Positions 1-5,585 of a DNA stretch of 8,539 nucleotides are shown piece by piece; position 1 is the stretch's first letter, and each line of letters starts with the position of its first letter. The notes beneath the pieces are model-generated. The model made no database searches. It was given only the letters and a program-made list of their open reading frames with translations, and was not told the DNA's origin. The translations under genes and the position numbers were made by a program. Origin of the DNA: an uncultured Oscillospiraceae bacterium (GTDB lineage: Bacteria; Bacillota_A; Clostridia; Oscillospirales; Oscillospiraceae); assembly GCA_944386965.1 (NCBI GenBank), contig CALXDE010000082.1:1-8539 (forward strand). Direction: 5' to 3'.

Positions 1-118
1 ATCTCAGATTTTGGAGGGATGTGCGGGAGGGATATTAAAATCAAATGAAATTATGAAGTTGTGAAAACGCCGATTTATCAAGGGTTTTGCCAAGGCACTC
101 AACATTCTACGAAGTAGA
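1..118. mobile_element. Probable edge of an integrated element abutting a tRNA-Leu gene
   Basis: This stretch is clearly richer in A and T than the coding DNA to its right. It meets the tRNA-Leu 5' half exactly at the anticodon arm, where normal tRNA sequence stops. Tyrosine-recombinase elements commonly use the anticodon or T arm of tRNA genes as attachment sites, so this is best read as the end of an integrated element, with the crossover core near 114-130 (tRNA anticodon stem-loop). No gene can be called: the three + strand frames entering from the left edge close at about 36, 48 and 64. Alternatives are a tRNA remnant left by deletion, or a group I intron in the anticodon loop. The element itself lies outside the window, so the call rests on the junction alone. 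Confidence 0.4.
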
Positions 119-157
119 TTTTGAGTCCACTACGTCTACCAATTCCATCACACCGGC
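114..157 (-). pseudogene. Truncated tRNA-Leu(CAA), 5' half only
   Basis: Read on the - strand from 157, the sequence gives a type II leucine tRNA start: acceptor strand GCCGGTG (157-151), T8 and G9, a D arm with the typical Leu loop GAATTGGTAGA, and an anticodon arm with stem GTGGA/TCTAC and loop CTCAAAA. The anticodon is CAA (complement of 121-123), which reads UUG. After 114 no T loop of the TTCRANT type appears and no perfect CACCGGC acceptor strand. The nearest is AATCGGC (complement of 69-75), which would leave a G-U pair and a mismatch and has no T arm before it. One G-U pair in the anticodon stem also suggests that the 3' strand came from another source. The gene should not give a functional tRNA as it stands. 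Confidence 0.75.
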
Positions 158-175
158 AGGTCTGGAACGTAGGTT

Positions 176-204
176 ATTATACATGCTGCACCGCGAAAAT
201 GCAA
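176..204 (-). promoter_or_regulatory. Sigma-A promoter of the truncated tRNA-Leu
   Basis: On the - strand a -35 TTGCAT (204-199) is followed after exactly 17 bases by a consensus -10 TATAAT (181-176). Transcription would start near 169, about 12 bases before the tRNA 5' end at 157, as expected for a tRNA gene. It now points through the half tRNA into the DNA at the left edge of the window. Confidence 0.8.
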
Positions 205-297
205 GGCTTTTTTCCGCCGATCGGGGCAGGCTCCCCCCTTCCGCCTCCATCGCAGAAAGTTTACAAATTCCCTCCGCCCTTTTCTGAAAGAGGGACT
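205..297. other. Spacer between divergent promoters, no gene
   Basis: This stretch lies between the - strand tRNA promoter and the + strand AT-rich region. It holds a short GGGG/CCCC inverted repeat near 224-237 but no convincing reading frame, RNA gene or terminator. A TTTACA at 260-265 resembles a -35 hexamer but has no -10 partner at the right distance. Confidence 0.4.
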
Positions 298-347
298 ACC
301 CTTTTTATAGGGTTTATGGTATCATGCTATATGGTATCTTCTATACT
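298..347 (+). promoter_or_regulatory. Candidate promoter and operator for the lipoprotein gene
   Basis: This is the only strongly AT-rich tract before the lipoprotein gene. TATACT at 342-347 is a plausible -10, giving a start near 354 and a leader of about 27 bases. The -35 position 17 bases upstream (319-324) reads GTATCA, a poor match, as at activator-dependent promoters. It falls inside a 9-base direct repeat listed separately. A small inverted repeat, ACCCT/AGGGT (298-302 with 309-313), lies upstream. Control by the response regulator encoded downstream is possible but is inference. Confidence 0.4.
315..338 (+). repeat. Direct repeat TATGGTATC, two copies
   Basis: TATGGTATC occurs at 315-323 and again at 330-338, 15 bases start to start, overlapping the expected -35 region. 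OmpR-family regulators often bind paired direct repeats, usually 10-11 bases apart, so the spacing is not canonical. This may be an operator or coincidence in AT-rich DNA. Confidence 0.4.
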
Positions 348-380
348 TTATTATTAAATTAAGGAAAGGGGGGCGCCGGG

Positions 381-1724
381 GTGCGTCATGGGAAACTGTT
401 TTGGCCGGCGGCGCTGTGTCTGGGCATCTCCCTGCTGCTGAGCGGGTGCATGTTCACCGCCTCCTTCGAGGAGCTCTATGAGGTGCCCCAGCTGCCCAAC
501 GAGTATACGGAGCTGCGCGAGCAGATCGACCAGATCCTCAGCGATGGCGCGGAGTACGCGGCGCCCACCTCCGGCACCAACATCCAGTCGGTACAGCTGG
601 TAGATCTGGACGGCGACGGCGTGGAGGAGGCTCTGGCCTTTTTCCGCAGCAACAGCGAGGAGCGCCCTCTGAAAATCTATATCTTCCAGGCAGTGGAGGA
701 CTCCTATGAGCAGGTGGCCCTGATCGAGGGGAGCGGTACGGCCATCCACAGCATCTCTTATATGGATATGGACGGCGACGGCGTCCAGGAGCTGATCGTG
801 GGCTGGCGGGTCAACGCCGAGTATCAGGCCGTTGGGGTCTACTCCATCCGCGATTTCACTCCTCAGCTCCTGATGGAGGGGCTGTACACCCAGTACGAGG
901 TCCTGGATTTTGACGGCGACGGCGTCCAGGAGATCGTCCTGCTGCGCAGCGACACCAACGGGGAGCCGGTGGCCGAATACTATGACTGGGAGGAGCAGAC
1001 GCTCCAGTCCCACTCCTTTGCCCGCCTCTCCATGACCATGGCGGAGCTGGAGCGGATGGATACCGGCGCCCTGCGGGGCGGGGAAACCGCCCTGTTCATC
1101 ACCGGCGTAGCGGAGGATACCCGGGCCATCACCGATATTCTGACCTATTATCAGGACAGCATCACCAATATTGTCCGCAACGATGTGACCGGCGTGTCCA
1201 GCGAGATCTTCCGCTATATCGACCTGCAGCCCCAGGATATCGACGGCGACGGCGTCACTGAGGTGCCCATGCCCGAGCAGATCCCATCCTCCTCCGGCGT
1301 GCGGGACGACACCTATTGGCAGGTGGTCTGGCGCAACTACAACGCAAAGGGCCAGGGGGAGGTGGCGGCTACCACCTACCACAACAACAGCGACGGCTGG
1401 TATCTGCTGCTGCCAGAGAGCTGGGACCGGCGGATCGCCGTGCGCCAGGTTTACAGCACCGACGAGCGGGGGCTCATCTTTTCCATCCTCGGCCAGGACG
1501 ACGAGTCCTTCCAGGATTTCCTGGGCATCTATACCATCACCGGCAGCAGCCGGGAGTACAAGGCCACCCGCAACAACCGCTTTGTTCTCAAGCGGCAGGT
1601 GGACACCATATACGCCGCGGCCTTCCTGAACGGGAATGAGGATTGGCAGTACGCCATTGACCAGGAGGAGCTCAACCAGCGCTTCCGGCTCATCATCCGC
1701 GAGTGGGACTCGGGTGAAAACTGA
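381..1724 (+). CDS. Lipoprotein with four DxDGDG (FG-GAP/EF-hand-like) motifs
   Basis: A 447-residue secreted lipoprotein of unknown function. The start is a GTG, chosen because AGGAAAGGGG (362-371) lies just upstream; the ATG at 388 is out of frame. Residues 1-22 form a signal peptide with lipobox LSGC, so Cys23 should be lipidated and the protein held on the outer face of the membrane. Four motifs, DLDGDG, DMDGDG, DFDGDG and DIDGDG, have their first DGDG Asp at about residues 77, 131, 178 and 288, each followed by xxE and usually a short hydrophobic strand. This pattern is typical of FG-GAP/VCBS-type beta-propeller blades and calcium-binding loops. The C-terminal part (about 300-447) has no recognised motif. 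The response regulator gene follows after 27 bases, so co-transcription is likely and an accessory sensing role is possible. Family-level call is firm; function is not. Confidence 0.88.
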   Translation: MRHGKLFWPAALCLGISLLLSGCMFTASFEELYEVPQLPNEYTELREQIDQILSDGAEYAAPTSGTNIQSVQLVDLDGDGVEEALAFFRSNSEERPLKIYIFQAVEDSYEQVALIEGSGTAIHSISYMDMDGDGVQELIVGWRVNAEYQAVGVYSIRDFTPQLLMEGLYTQYEVLDFDGDGVQEIVLLRSDTNGEPVAEYYDWEEQTLQSHSFARLSMTMAELERMDTGALRGGETALFITGVAEDTRAITDILTYYQDSITNIVRNDVTGVSSEIFRYIDLQPQDIDGDGVTEVPMPEQIPSSSGVRDDTYWQVVWRNYNAKGQGEVAATTYHNNSDGWYLLLPESWDRRIAVRQVYSTDERGLIFSILGQDDESFQDFLGIYTITGSSREYKATRNNRFVLKRQVDTIYAAAFLNGNEDWQYAIDQEELNQRFRLIIREWDSGEN

Positions 1725-1751
1725 CACAGAATCGACAGGAGGTATTACCCT

Positions 1752-2450
1752 ATGACGAGAAAGGTCCTGGTGCTGGAGGACGAGGCCAGCATCCGCGGAT
1801 TTATTGTAATCAACCTGACCCGGGCCGGCTACGAGGTGATCGAGGCGGAAACCGGCGAGGAGGCGCTGGAGCTGCTGCAGCGCAACAGCGACATCCGGGT
1901 GGCCCTGCTGGACATTATGCTGCCGGGGATCGACGGATTTGAGGTCTGCCGGCGCATCCGGGCCACCAATACCGCCATCGGCATCATCATGCTCACCGCC
2001 CGCAGTCAGGAGATGGACAAGGTCACGGGCCTGATGACCGGGGCGGACGACTATGTGACCAAGCCCTTTTCCCCCGCCGAGCTCACCGCCCGGGTGGATG
2101 CCCTGTTCCGCCGGGCCGGCGGCAGCGTGCCGGTGCCGGAGCAGCATCCTGGGGAGATCGTGCAGCCCCCCTTCCGCCTGAACACCCGCAACCGCTCTCT
2201 GGAAAAAAACGGCGAGCGGGTGAAGCTGACACAGGTGGAGTACGCTATCATTAAAATGTTCATGGAAAATCCCGGGAAGGCCCTGAGCCGGGAGGAGATC
2301 CTGGACACCGTCTGGGGCCGGGACTACTTTGGCGAGCTGAAGATCGTGGATGTCAATATCCGCCGCCTGCGCCTGAAGATCGAGGACAACCCCCAGAATC
2401 CAACCTATATTACCACTGTGTGGGGCTTCGGGTACAAGTGGGGCTTCTGA
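1752..2450 (+). CDS. OmpR/PhoB-family response regulator
   Basis: A 232-residue DNA-binding response regulator, the normal length for the family. The receiver domain covers about residues 3-118: acidic pair E9/D10 (with E11), phospho-acceptor Asp54 in LLDIMLPG, switch Thr82 and conserved Lys104 in TKPF. The winged-helix effector domain covers about 133-232 and ends in the typical VWGFGYKW hairpin. The start is fixed by AGGAGG at 1737-1742, nine bases before the ATG. It lies 27 bases after the lipoprotein gene and upstream of a histidine kinase, its likely partner, although an unrecognised small gene sits between them. The closest well-known relatives are the PhoP, WalR and ResD type; which one cannot be told from the sequence. 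A GC-rich hairpin directly follows the stop. Confidence 0.97.
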   Translation: MTRKVLVLEDEASIRGFIVINLTRAGYEVIEAETGEEALELLQRNSDIRVALLDIMLPGIDGFEVCRRIRATNTAIGIIMLTARSQEMDKVTGLMTGADDYVTKPFSPAELTARVDALFRRAGGSVPVPEQHPGEIVQPPFRLNTRNRSLEKNGERVKLTQVEYAIIKMFMENPGKALSREEILDTVWGRDYFGELKIVDVNIRRLRLKIEDNPQNPTYITTVWGFGYKWGF

Positions 2451-2452
2451 GG

Positions 2453-2480
2453 GGCGGCACGGGGGGATTGTCCCGCCGCC
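2453..2480 (+). other. GC-rich stem-loop after the response regulator
   Basis: GGCGGC (2453-2458) pairs with GCCGCC (2475-2480). An inner GGG/CCC can extend the stem across a two-base bulge. No T-run follows, so it is not a standard intrinsic terminator. It could protect the 3' end of the upstream message or lower read-through into the small gene. Confidence 0.4.
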
Positions 2481-2560
2481 GCGCCGCGGCGTGCAGGCGG
2501 TTTGGCCCGGGACAGAGCGCGCTCCCCTGGGAGAATATCTGTCTTTGAAAGGAGCATGCC

Positions 2561-2791
2561 ATGTTTACCTATCCGCTGGGAGGTTGGACATTGGTGTTTG
2601 AACGAGCGTATCGGATCATCCGGGACGACACTGCGGCCGTTGTGATCGATGAGGAGCGTACCGCGCTGGTGCTGCTGAGCTTGACAGAAACAGGGAATCT
2701 CTGCATCGAACGGACATATTACGCCATGATCTGTGAGATCGACGCCGCCCAGCGGACAGTGACTTTCCGTACAACGGAGGAGATCGGCTGA
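2561..2791 (+). CDS. Small hypothetical protein between regulator and kinase
   Basis: A 76-residue protein that I do not recognise. It has a good ribosome binding site (AAAGGAG, 2548-2554, six bases before the ATG). The protein has no signal peptide, membrane segment or cysteine pair that would suggest a metal site. It is rich in alternating hydrophobic and charged residues (for example AAVVIDEE and TALVLLSL) and looks like a small beta-rich cytoplasmic domain. Codon use differs from its neighbours: 25 of 76 codons end in A or T, whereas the flanking genes use G or C almost throughout. It stands in its own slot, 110 bases after the response regulator and 163 bases before the kinase start. A modulator of the two-component pair is conceivable. 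It could also be an unrelated insertion or, less likely, a chance frame. Confidence 0.6.
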   Translation: MFTYPLGGWTLVFERAYRIIRDDTAAVVIDEERTALVLLSLTETGNLCIERTYYAMICEIDAAQRTVTFRTTEEIG

Positions 2792-2831
2792 GCGGAGCGC
2801 CCAGTGGCCGCTGAAGGGGCGCCGGCTGTTT

Positions 2832-2867
2832 CGGCCCGCCGGGCCGGGCTGCCGCGGCGGCGGTTTT
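2832..2867 (+). terminator. Possible weak terminator or attenuator after the small gene
   Basis: Two adjoining GC-rich hairpins, CGGCCC/GGGCCG (2832-2837 with 2841-2846) and GCCG/CGGC (2851-2854 with 2858-2861), are followed by TTTT (2864-2867). The T-run is short, so this is more likely to reduce than to stop transcription towards the kinase gene. Confidence 0.3.
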
Positions 2868-2873
2868 CTCCTG

Positions 2874-2909
2874 CCGGGGCAAGCACCGCTCCGGCCCCGG
2901 GTTTTCTTT
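2874..2909 (+). terminator. Second possible attenuator ahead of the kinase
   Basis: CCGGGGC (2874-2880) pairs with GCCCCGG (2894-2900), a seven-base perfect stem with a 13-base loop, followed by the T-rich tract GTTTTCTTT. The form resembles an intrinsic terminator with a modest T-run. The kinase has no obvious promoter of its own after it, which argues for partial read-through. Confidence 0.3.
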
Positions 2910-2926
2910 CCCTGGGGCACAGGGAA
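2908..2926 (+). other. Stem-loop just upstream of the kinase ribosome binding site
   Basis: TTCCCTG (2908-2914) and CAGGGAA (2920-2926) form a perfect seven-base stem with a five-base loop, ten bases before the kinase Shine-Dalgarno. It overlaps the T-rich tail of the preceding hairpin, so the two structures would compete. Confidence 0.4.
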
Positions 2927-2935
2927 CCGCAAATT

Positions 2936-2948
2936 GAGGAAAGGGGGC
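2936..2948 (+). promoter_or_regulatory. Ribosome binding site that fixes the kinase start
   Basis: The purine-rich tract GAGGAAAGGGGG ends seven bases before the ATG at 2955. A longer frame beginning with TTG at 2934 would place this tract inside the coding sequence, so the ATG is preferred. Confidence 0.8.
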
Positions 2949-2954
2949 CTTTCG

Positions 2955-4367
2955 ATGAAAAACACCATACGCATCAAGGGACTCCGGCAGCGCTGGCTCA
3001 TCAACTCCCTGGGCCCCATCGTGCTGGTGGCCCTGTTGGGGGCGGTGGTCTACTCCGTGGCCATCTCCAACTACTACTATACCGGCATGCGCTCTGATCT
3101 GGTGTCCCGGGCCCGGGCGGAGACGGACGCCTTCAATACCTACGCCATGAACAGCTACAACGAGTTCTATCAGCAGGCCTACAGCTCCACCGAGAGCTTT
3201 GAGGACCGGGAGCAGATGGAGCTGCAGTTCATCAACAGCAGCGGGCGCATCCTGGTGTCCTCCTTCGGCGTGACGGCGGGACTCTCCCCCGGGACCCCCG
3301 ACATCACGGCGGCCCTGACTGACGGACGTGTCGAGCCCTACTTCGGCCAGGACCCGGCCACCGGTCAGGATATTCTGGCGGTTTCCGCGCCCCTGGAGTT
3401 CAACGGACGGGTGGTGGGCGCTCTCCGCTATGTCACCTCTCTGGACCGGGTGAACCGCACCATTCTCCTCAACGCGCTGGTGGCGGCCCTGGTGGCGATC
3501 GTGGCGATCATCATGGTCTACCTCTCCAACATGGTGTTCATCAGCAACGTGGTGGAACCCGTGGCCGAGGTGACCGCCGCCGCCAAGCGCATCTCCGGCG
3601 GCAGCTATGGAGCCCAGCTGGAAAACCCCTATCAGGACGAGATCGGAGAGCTGATCGACTCCATCAACGACATGTCCATGAAGATCGCCCAGTCGGAGAA
3701 GGTAAAATCGGAGTTCATCTCCTCCGTCTCCCACGAGCTGCGCACCCCCCTCACCGCCATCAACGGCTGGGGAGAAACCCTGCTGGACGGCGGCGAGAGT
3801 CCGGAGGAGCTGCGCCGGGGCATCTCCATTATTCTCAAGGAGTCCCGCCGTCTGACGAGCATGGTGGAGGAGCTGCTGGATTTCAGCCGCATGGAGGACG
3901 GCCGGTTTACCCTGCGCCTGGCCCAGGTGGACATCCAGGCGGAATTCGAGGACACCATCTACACCTACCAGGCCCTGCTGCGCCAGGAGGGGATTCAGCT
4001 CTTCTACGAACCGGGAGACGATGTGCTCCCTCCCATCCCCGGCGACGCGGAGCGTCTCAAGCAGGTGTTCTGCAATGTGCTGGACAACGCCGCCAAGCAT
4101 GGCGGCGCCGGCAAACGGATCGACGCGGCCATTCACCAGTTGCAGAACAACATCGTGATCACCGTCCGGGACTACGGTCCCGGCATCCCAGAGGCGGAAC
4201 TTCCCTTTGTCAAGCAGAAATTTTACAAGGGCTCCTCCAAGGCCCGGGGCTCCGGCATCGGTCTGGCGGTCTGCGACGAGATCATTCAGCGGCACAACGG
4301 CTCCTTTGAGATCGCCAACGCCTCCGGCGGCGGCGCCCTCGTCACCATCACTCTCCCCACGGGCTGA
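2955..4367 (+). CDS. Membrane sensor histidine kinase (HAMP type)
   Basis: A 470-residue sensor kinase, the likely partner of the response regulator upstream. Order of parts: TM1 about residues 15-37; an extracellular domain about 39-168, of the size of a single PAS/Cache-like sensor fold; TM2 about 170-196; HAMP about 197-247 (Pro202); dimerisation and phosphotransfer domain with His260 in SHELRTPL; ATPase domain with N-box Asn378 (VLDNAAKHG), G1 DYGPGIP from Asp406 and G2 GSGIGLAV at 432-439. All catalytic motifs are intact. It autophosphorylates on His260 and passes the phosphate to the regulator's Asp54. The layout matches PhoR/WalK-type kinases. The signal is unknown; the nearby lipoprotein faces the same compartment as the sensor domain, so an interaction is possible. 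The start was chosen from the ribosome binding site. Confidence 0.96.
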   Translation: MKNTIRIKGLRQRWLINSLGPIVLVALLGAVVYSVAISNYYYTGMRSDLVSRARAETDAFNTYAMNSYNEFYQQAYSSTESFEDREQMELQFINSSGRILVSSFGVTAGLSPGTPDITAALTDGRVEPYFGQDPATGQDILAVSAPLEFNGRVVGALRYVTSLDRVNRTILLNALVAALVAIVAIIMVYLSNMVFISNVVEPVAEVTAAAKRISGGSYGAQLENPYQDEIGELIDSINDMSMKIAQSEKVKSEFISSVSHELRTPLTAINGWGETLLDGGESPEELRRGISIILKESRRLTSMVEELLDFSRMEDGRFTLRLAQVDIQAEFEDTIYTYQALLRQEGIQLFYEPGDDVLPPIPGDAERLKQVFCNVLDNAAKHGGAGKRIDAAIHQLQNNIVITVRDYGPGIPEAELPFVKQKFYKGSSKARGSGIGLAVCDEIIQRHNGSFEIANASGGGALVTITLPTG

Positions 4368-4389
4368 GACGTGCCGGCGGCCTGTGATT

Positions 4390-4403
4390 CGAACAAACGT
4401 TGC
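4390..4403 (+). promoter_or_regulatory. LexA (SOS) box, Gram-positive type
   Basis: CGAACAAACGTTGC matches the Bacillus-type LexA operator CGAACRNRYGTTYC at every position but one (G instead of Y at position 13). It overlaps the -35 hexamer of the promoter for the operon containing recA and recX, the right place for a repressor to block RNA polymerase. It lies two genes ahead of recA, and no similar box is visible in the 51 bases before recA. Identification is by consensus; LexA is not encoded in this window. Confidence 0.65.
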
Positions 4404-4428
4404 AAAATATTCGCGCATGTGATATACT
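4400..4428 (+). promoter_or_regulatory. Strong sigma-A promoter of the yqhQ-like/prmC/recA/recX unit
   Basis: TTGCAA (4400-4405) and TATACT (4423-4428) are separated by exactly 17 bases. Transcription would start near 4435, giving a very short leader of about 18 bases that begins almost at the Shine-Dalgarno AAAGGA (4436-4441). This is the best + strand promoter in the window. The kinase gene ends only 33 bases upstream, so the two units are tightly packed, with no clear terminator between them. Confidence 0.8.
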
Positions 4429-4452
4429 ACCCTCGAAAGGAATTTACACACT

Positions 4453-5412
4453 ATGGAAAAGCAAACATCCTCCGGTTTCCGCACCTCCATCGGCGGACAG
4501 GCCCTCATCGAGGGCATCTTAATGCGGGGGCCGGAGAAGCAGGCAATCGTCATCCGGAGCCCGGAGGGGCTGGTGGTGAAGGAGGAGGAGCTCAAGCTCA
4601 TCCGGGACCGCTACCCCATCCTGGGATGGCCGCTGATCCGGGGCAGCGTCACCTTCCTGGACAGCATGGTTCGGGGGGTAAAGGCCTTGATGTACTCGGC
4701 GGACTTCTATCCCGAGGAGGCCCCGGCGGCAGAGCCCTCCAAATTCGAGCAGTGGCTGGACAAAAAACTGGGAAACGAAAAAATGGAGAAGGTGGTCATC
4801 GGCTTCTCCGTGGTGCTGGCGGTGTGCTTCTCGCTGCTGCTGTTCATGCTGATTCCCACGCTCCTCTCCGGTCTGGTGGAGCACTTCACGAAGAGCGTCC
4901 TGGCCCGCAATCTGGCGGACGGCGTCCTGCGGGTGGCCATTTTCCTGTGCTACCTCATCGCCATCTCCCGGATGAAGGACATCCGCCGGCTCTTCTCCTA
5001 CCACGGGGCGGAGCATAAGACCATCTTCTGCTACGAGGCGGGTCTTCCGCTGACGGTGGAAAACGCCCGCATCCAGCCCAAACACCACCCCCGGTGCGGC
5101 ACCAGTTTCCTGTTCGTGGTCATCATCGTGGCCATCCTGGTCCACAGCGTGCTGTTCGCCATCTGGCCCATGTCCAACGTGTTCGCCCGCATCGGCGTGC
5201 AGCTGCTGGCCCTGCCCTTTGTGGTGGGCATCACCTATGAGTTCAACCGCTATGTGGGGGGCCACGACAACCCGGTGACCAATTTTCTGGCCCGGCCGGG
5301 GATGTGGATGCAGAACTTCACCACCAACGAGCCCGACGACTCCATGCTGGAGGTGGCCATTGAGGCCATGAAGCGGGTCATTCCGGAGGAAAAAGGCAAG
5401 GATCGATGGTGA
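4453..5412 (+). CDS. YqhQ-like DUF1385 membrane protein
   Basis: A 319-residue integral membrane protein of the DUF1385 (YqhQ) family, whose biochemical role is not established. The N-terminal GGQALIEGILMRGP block is characteristic. Predicted membrane segments lie at about 114-140, 157-174, 218-238 and 243-265. Two conserved His/Cys blocks, YHGAEHK (183-189, with His184 and His188) and HHPRCGTSF (211-219), lie between the second and third segments and look like a metal or catalytic site at the membrane surface; this is inference. AAAGGA lies 11 bases before the ATG. It is the first gene after the promoter and LexA-type box. In many Clostridia this family sits next to prmC, as here, although a 341-base gap full of inverted repeats separates the two. 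Confidence 0.93.
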   Translation: MEKQTSSGFRTSIGGQALIEGILMRGPEKQAIVIRSPEGLVVKEEELKLIRDRYPILGWPLIRGSVTFLDSMVRGVKALMYSADFYPEEAPAAEPSKFEQWLDKKLGNEKMEKVVIGFSVVLAVCFSLLLFMLIPTLLSGLVEHFTKSVLARNLADGVLRVAIFLCYLIAISRMKDIRRLFSYHGAEHKTIFCYEAGLPLTVENARIQPKHHPRCGTSFLFVVIIVAILVHSVLFAIWPMSNVFARIGVQLLALPFVVGITYEFNRYVGGHDNPVTNFLARPGMWMQNFTTNEPDDSMLEVAIEAMKRVIPEEKGKDRW

Positions 5413-5418
5413 GATAAA

Positions 5419-5444
5419 TCGAAGGGGGACACGTCCCCCCTCGA
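5419..5444. repeat. Palindrome 1 of 5 after the yqhQ-like gene
   Basis: Two 12-base arms (5419-5430 and 5433-5444) are complementary except for one position, around a G5/C5 core, with TCGA at both outer ends. It begins seven bases after the stop codon. A C-rich tract rather than a T-run follows, so it does not look like an intrinsic terminator. Confidence 0.7.
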
Positions 5445-5453
5445 CCTCCCCCC

Positions 5454-5477
5454 GTCACCAGTGTGCGCACTGGTGAC
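5454..5477. repeat. Palindrome 2 of 5
   Basis: Ten-base perfect arms GTCACCAGTG (5454-5463) and CACTGGTGAC (5468-5477) around the four-base loop TGCG. No T-run follows. Confidence 0.75.
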
Positions 5478-5492
5478 GCCGCCCAGGGCGGC
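5478..5492. repeat. Palindrome 3 of 5
   Basis: GCCGCC (5478-5483) and GGCGGC (5487-5492) with a three-base loop, directly abutting palindrome 2. A T5 run follows only 12 bases later, inside palindrome 4, too far for a standard terminator. Confidence 0.65.
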
Positions 5493-5503
5493 TGAGTCAA
5501 CGT

Positions 5504-5534
5504 ATTTTTCCAAGGCGCATGTCCTTGGAAAAAT
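5504..5534. repeat. Palindrome 4 of 5
   Basis: Twelve-base perfect arms ATTTTTCCAAGG (5504-5515) and CCTTGGAAAAAT (5523-5534) with a seven-base loop. The AT-rich outer half of the stem contrasts with the GC-rich neighbours. Confidence 0.75.
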
Positions 5535-5558
5535 GGAATTGCGTCGAGAGCGGCGAGC

Positions 5559-5585
5559 CCCCGCAAAATCGAAGATTTTGCGGGG
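5559..5585. repeat. Palindrome 5 of 5
   Basis: Twelve-base perfect arms CCCCGCAAAATC (5559-5570) and GATTTTGCGGGG (5574-5585) around a GAA loop, the longest perfect stem with a minimal loop in the window. As RNA it would be very stable. Confidence 0.75.

Noticed and set aside
1..64. Possible C-terminal tail of an integrase or other gene entering from the left edge
   Set aside because: All three + strand frames close within about 64 bases and none has a recognisable C-terminal motif, so no frame can be chosen.
164..174. GAAC-N4-GTT string resembling a second LexA box near the tRNA start
   Set aside because: It lacks the flanking and central consensus bases (GGAAC at the left, G in the last spacer base, A after GTT) and lies downstream of a tRNA -10, so it is probably chance.
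87..357. Two short + strand frames (66 and 78 codons) over the tRNA remnant and its promoter
   Set aside because: They overlap the - strand tRNA half and promoter, have no ribosome binding site, and are low in coding character.
354..2147. Long - strand open frame (597 codons) opposite the lipoprotein and regulator genes
   Set aside because: It is a shadow of GC-rich codon use on the + strand. Its translation is low-complexity, rich in Gly, His, Val and Leu with no domain, while the + strand frames have clear motifs and ribosome binding sites.
2616..4601. Long - strand open frame (661 codons) opposite the kinase
   Set aside because: It is antisense to an intact histidine kinase, crosses the promoter region at 4400-4428, and has no recognisable domain or ribosome binding site.
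5504..5534. Intrinsic terminator in palindrome 4 because of its T5 tract
   Set aside because: The T-run is in the 5' arm of the stem, not after the 3' arm, so it lacks the layout of an intrinsic terminator on the + strand; the same is true on the - strand.
5419..5585. CRISPR array
   Set aside because: The five units are different palindromes with no shared repeat and no regular spacers.
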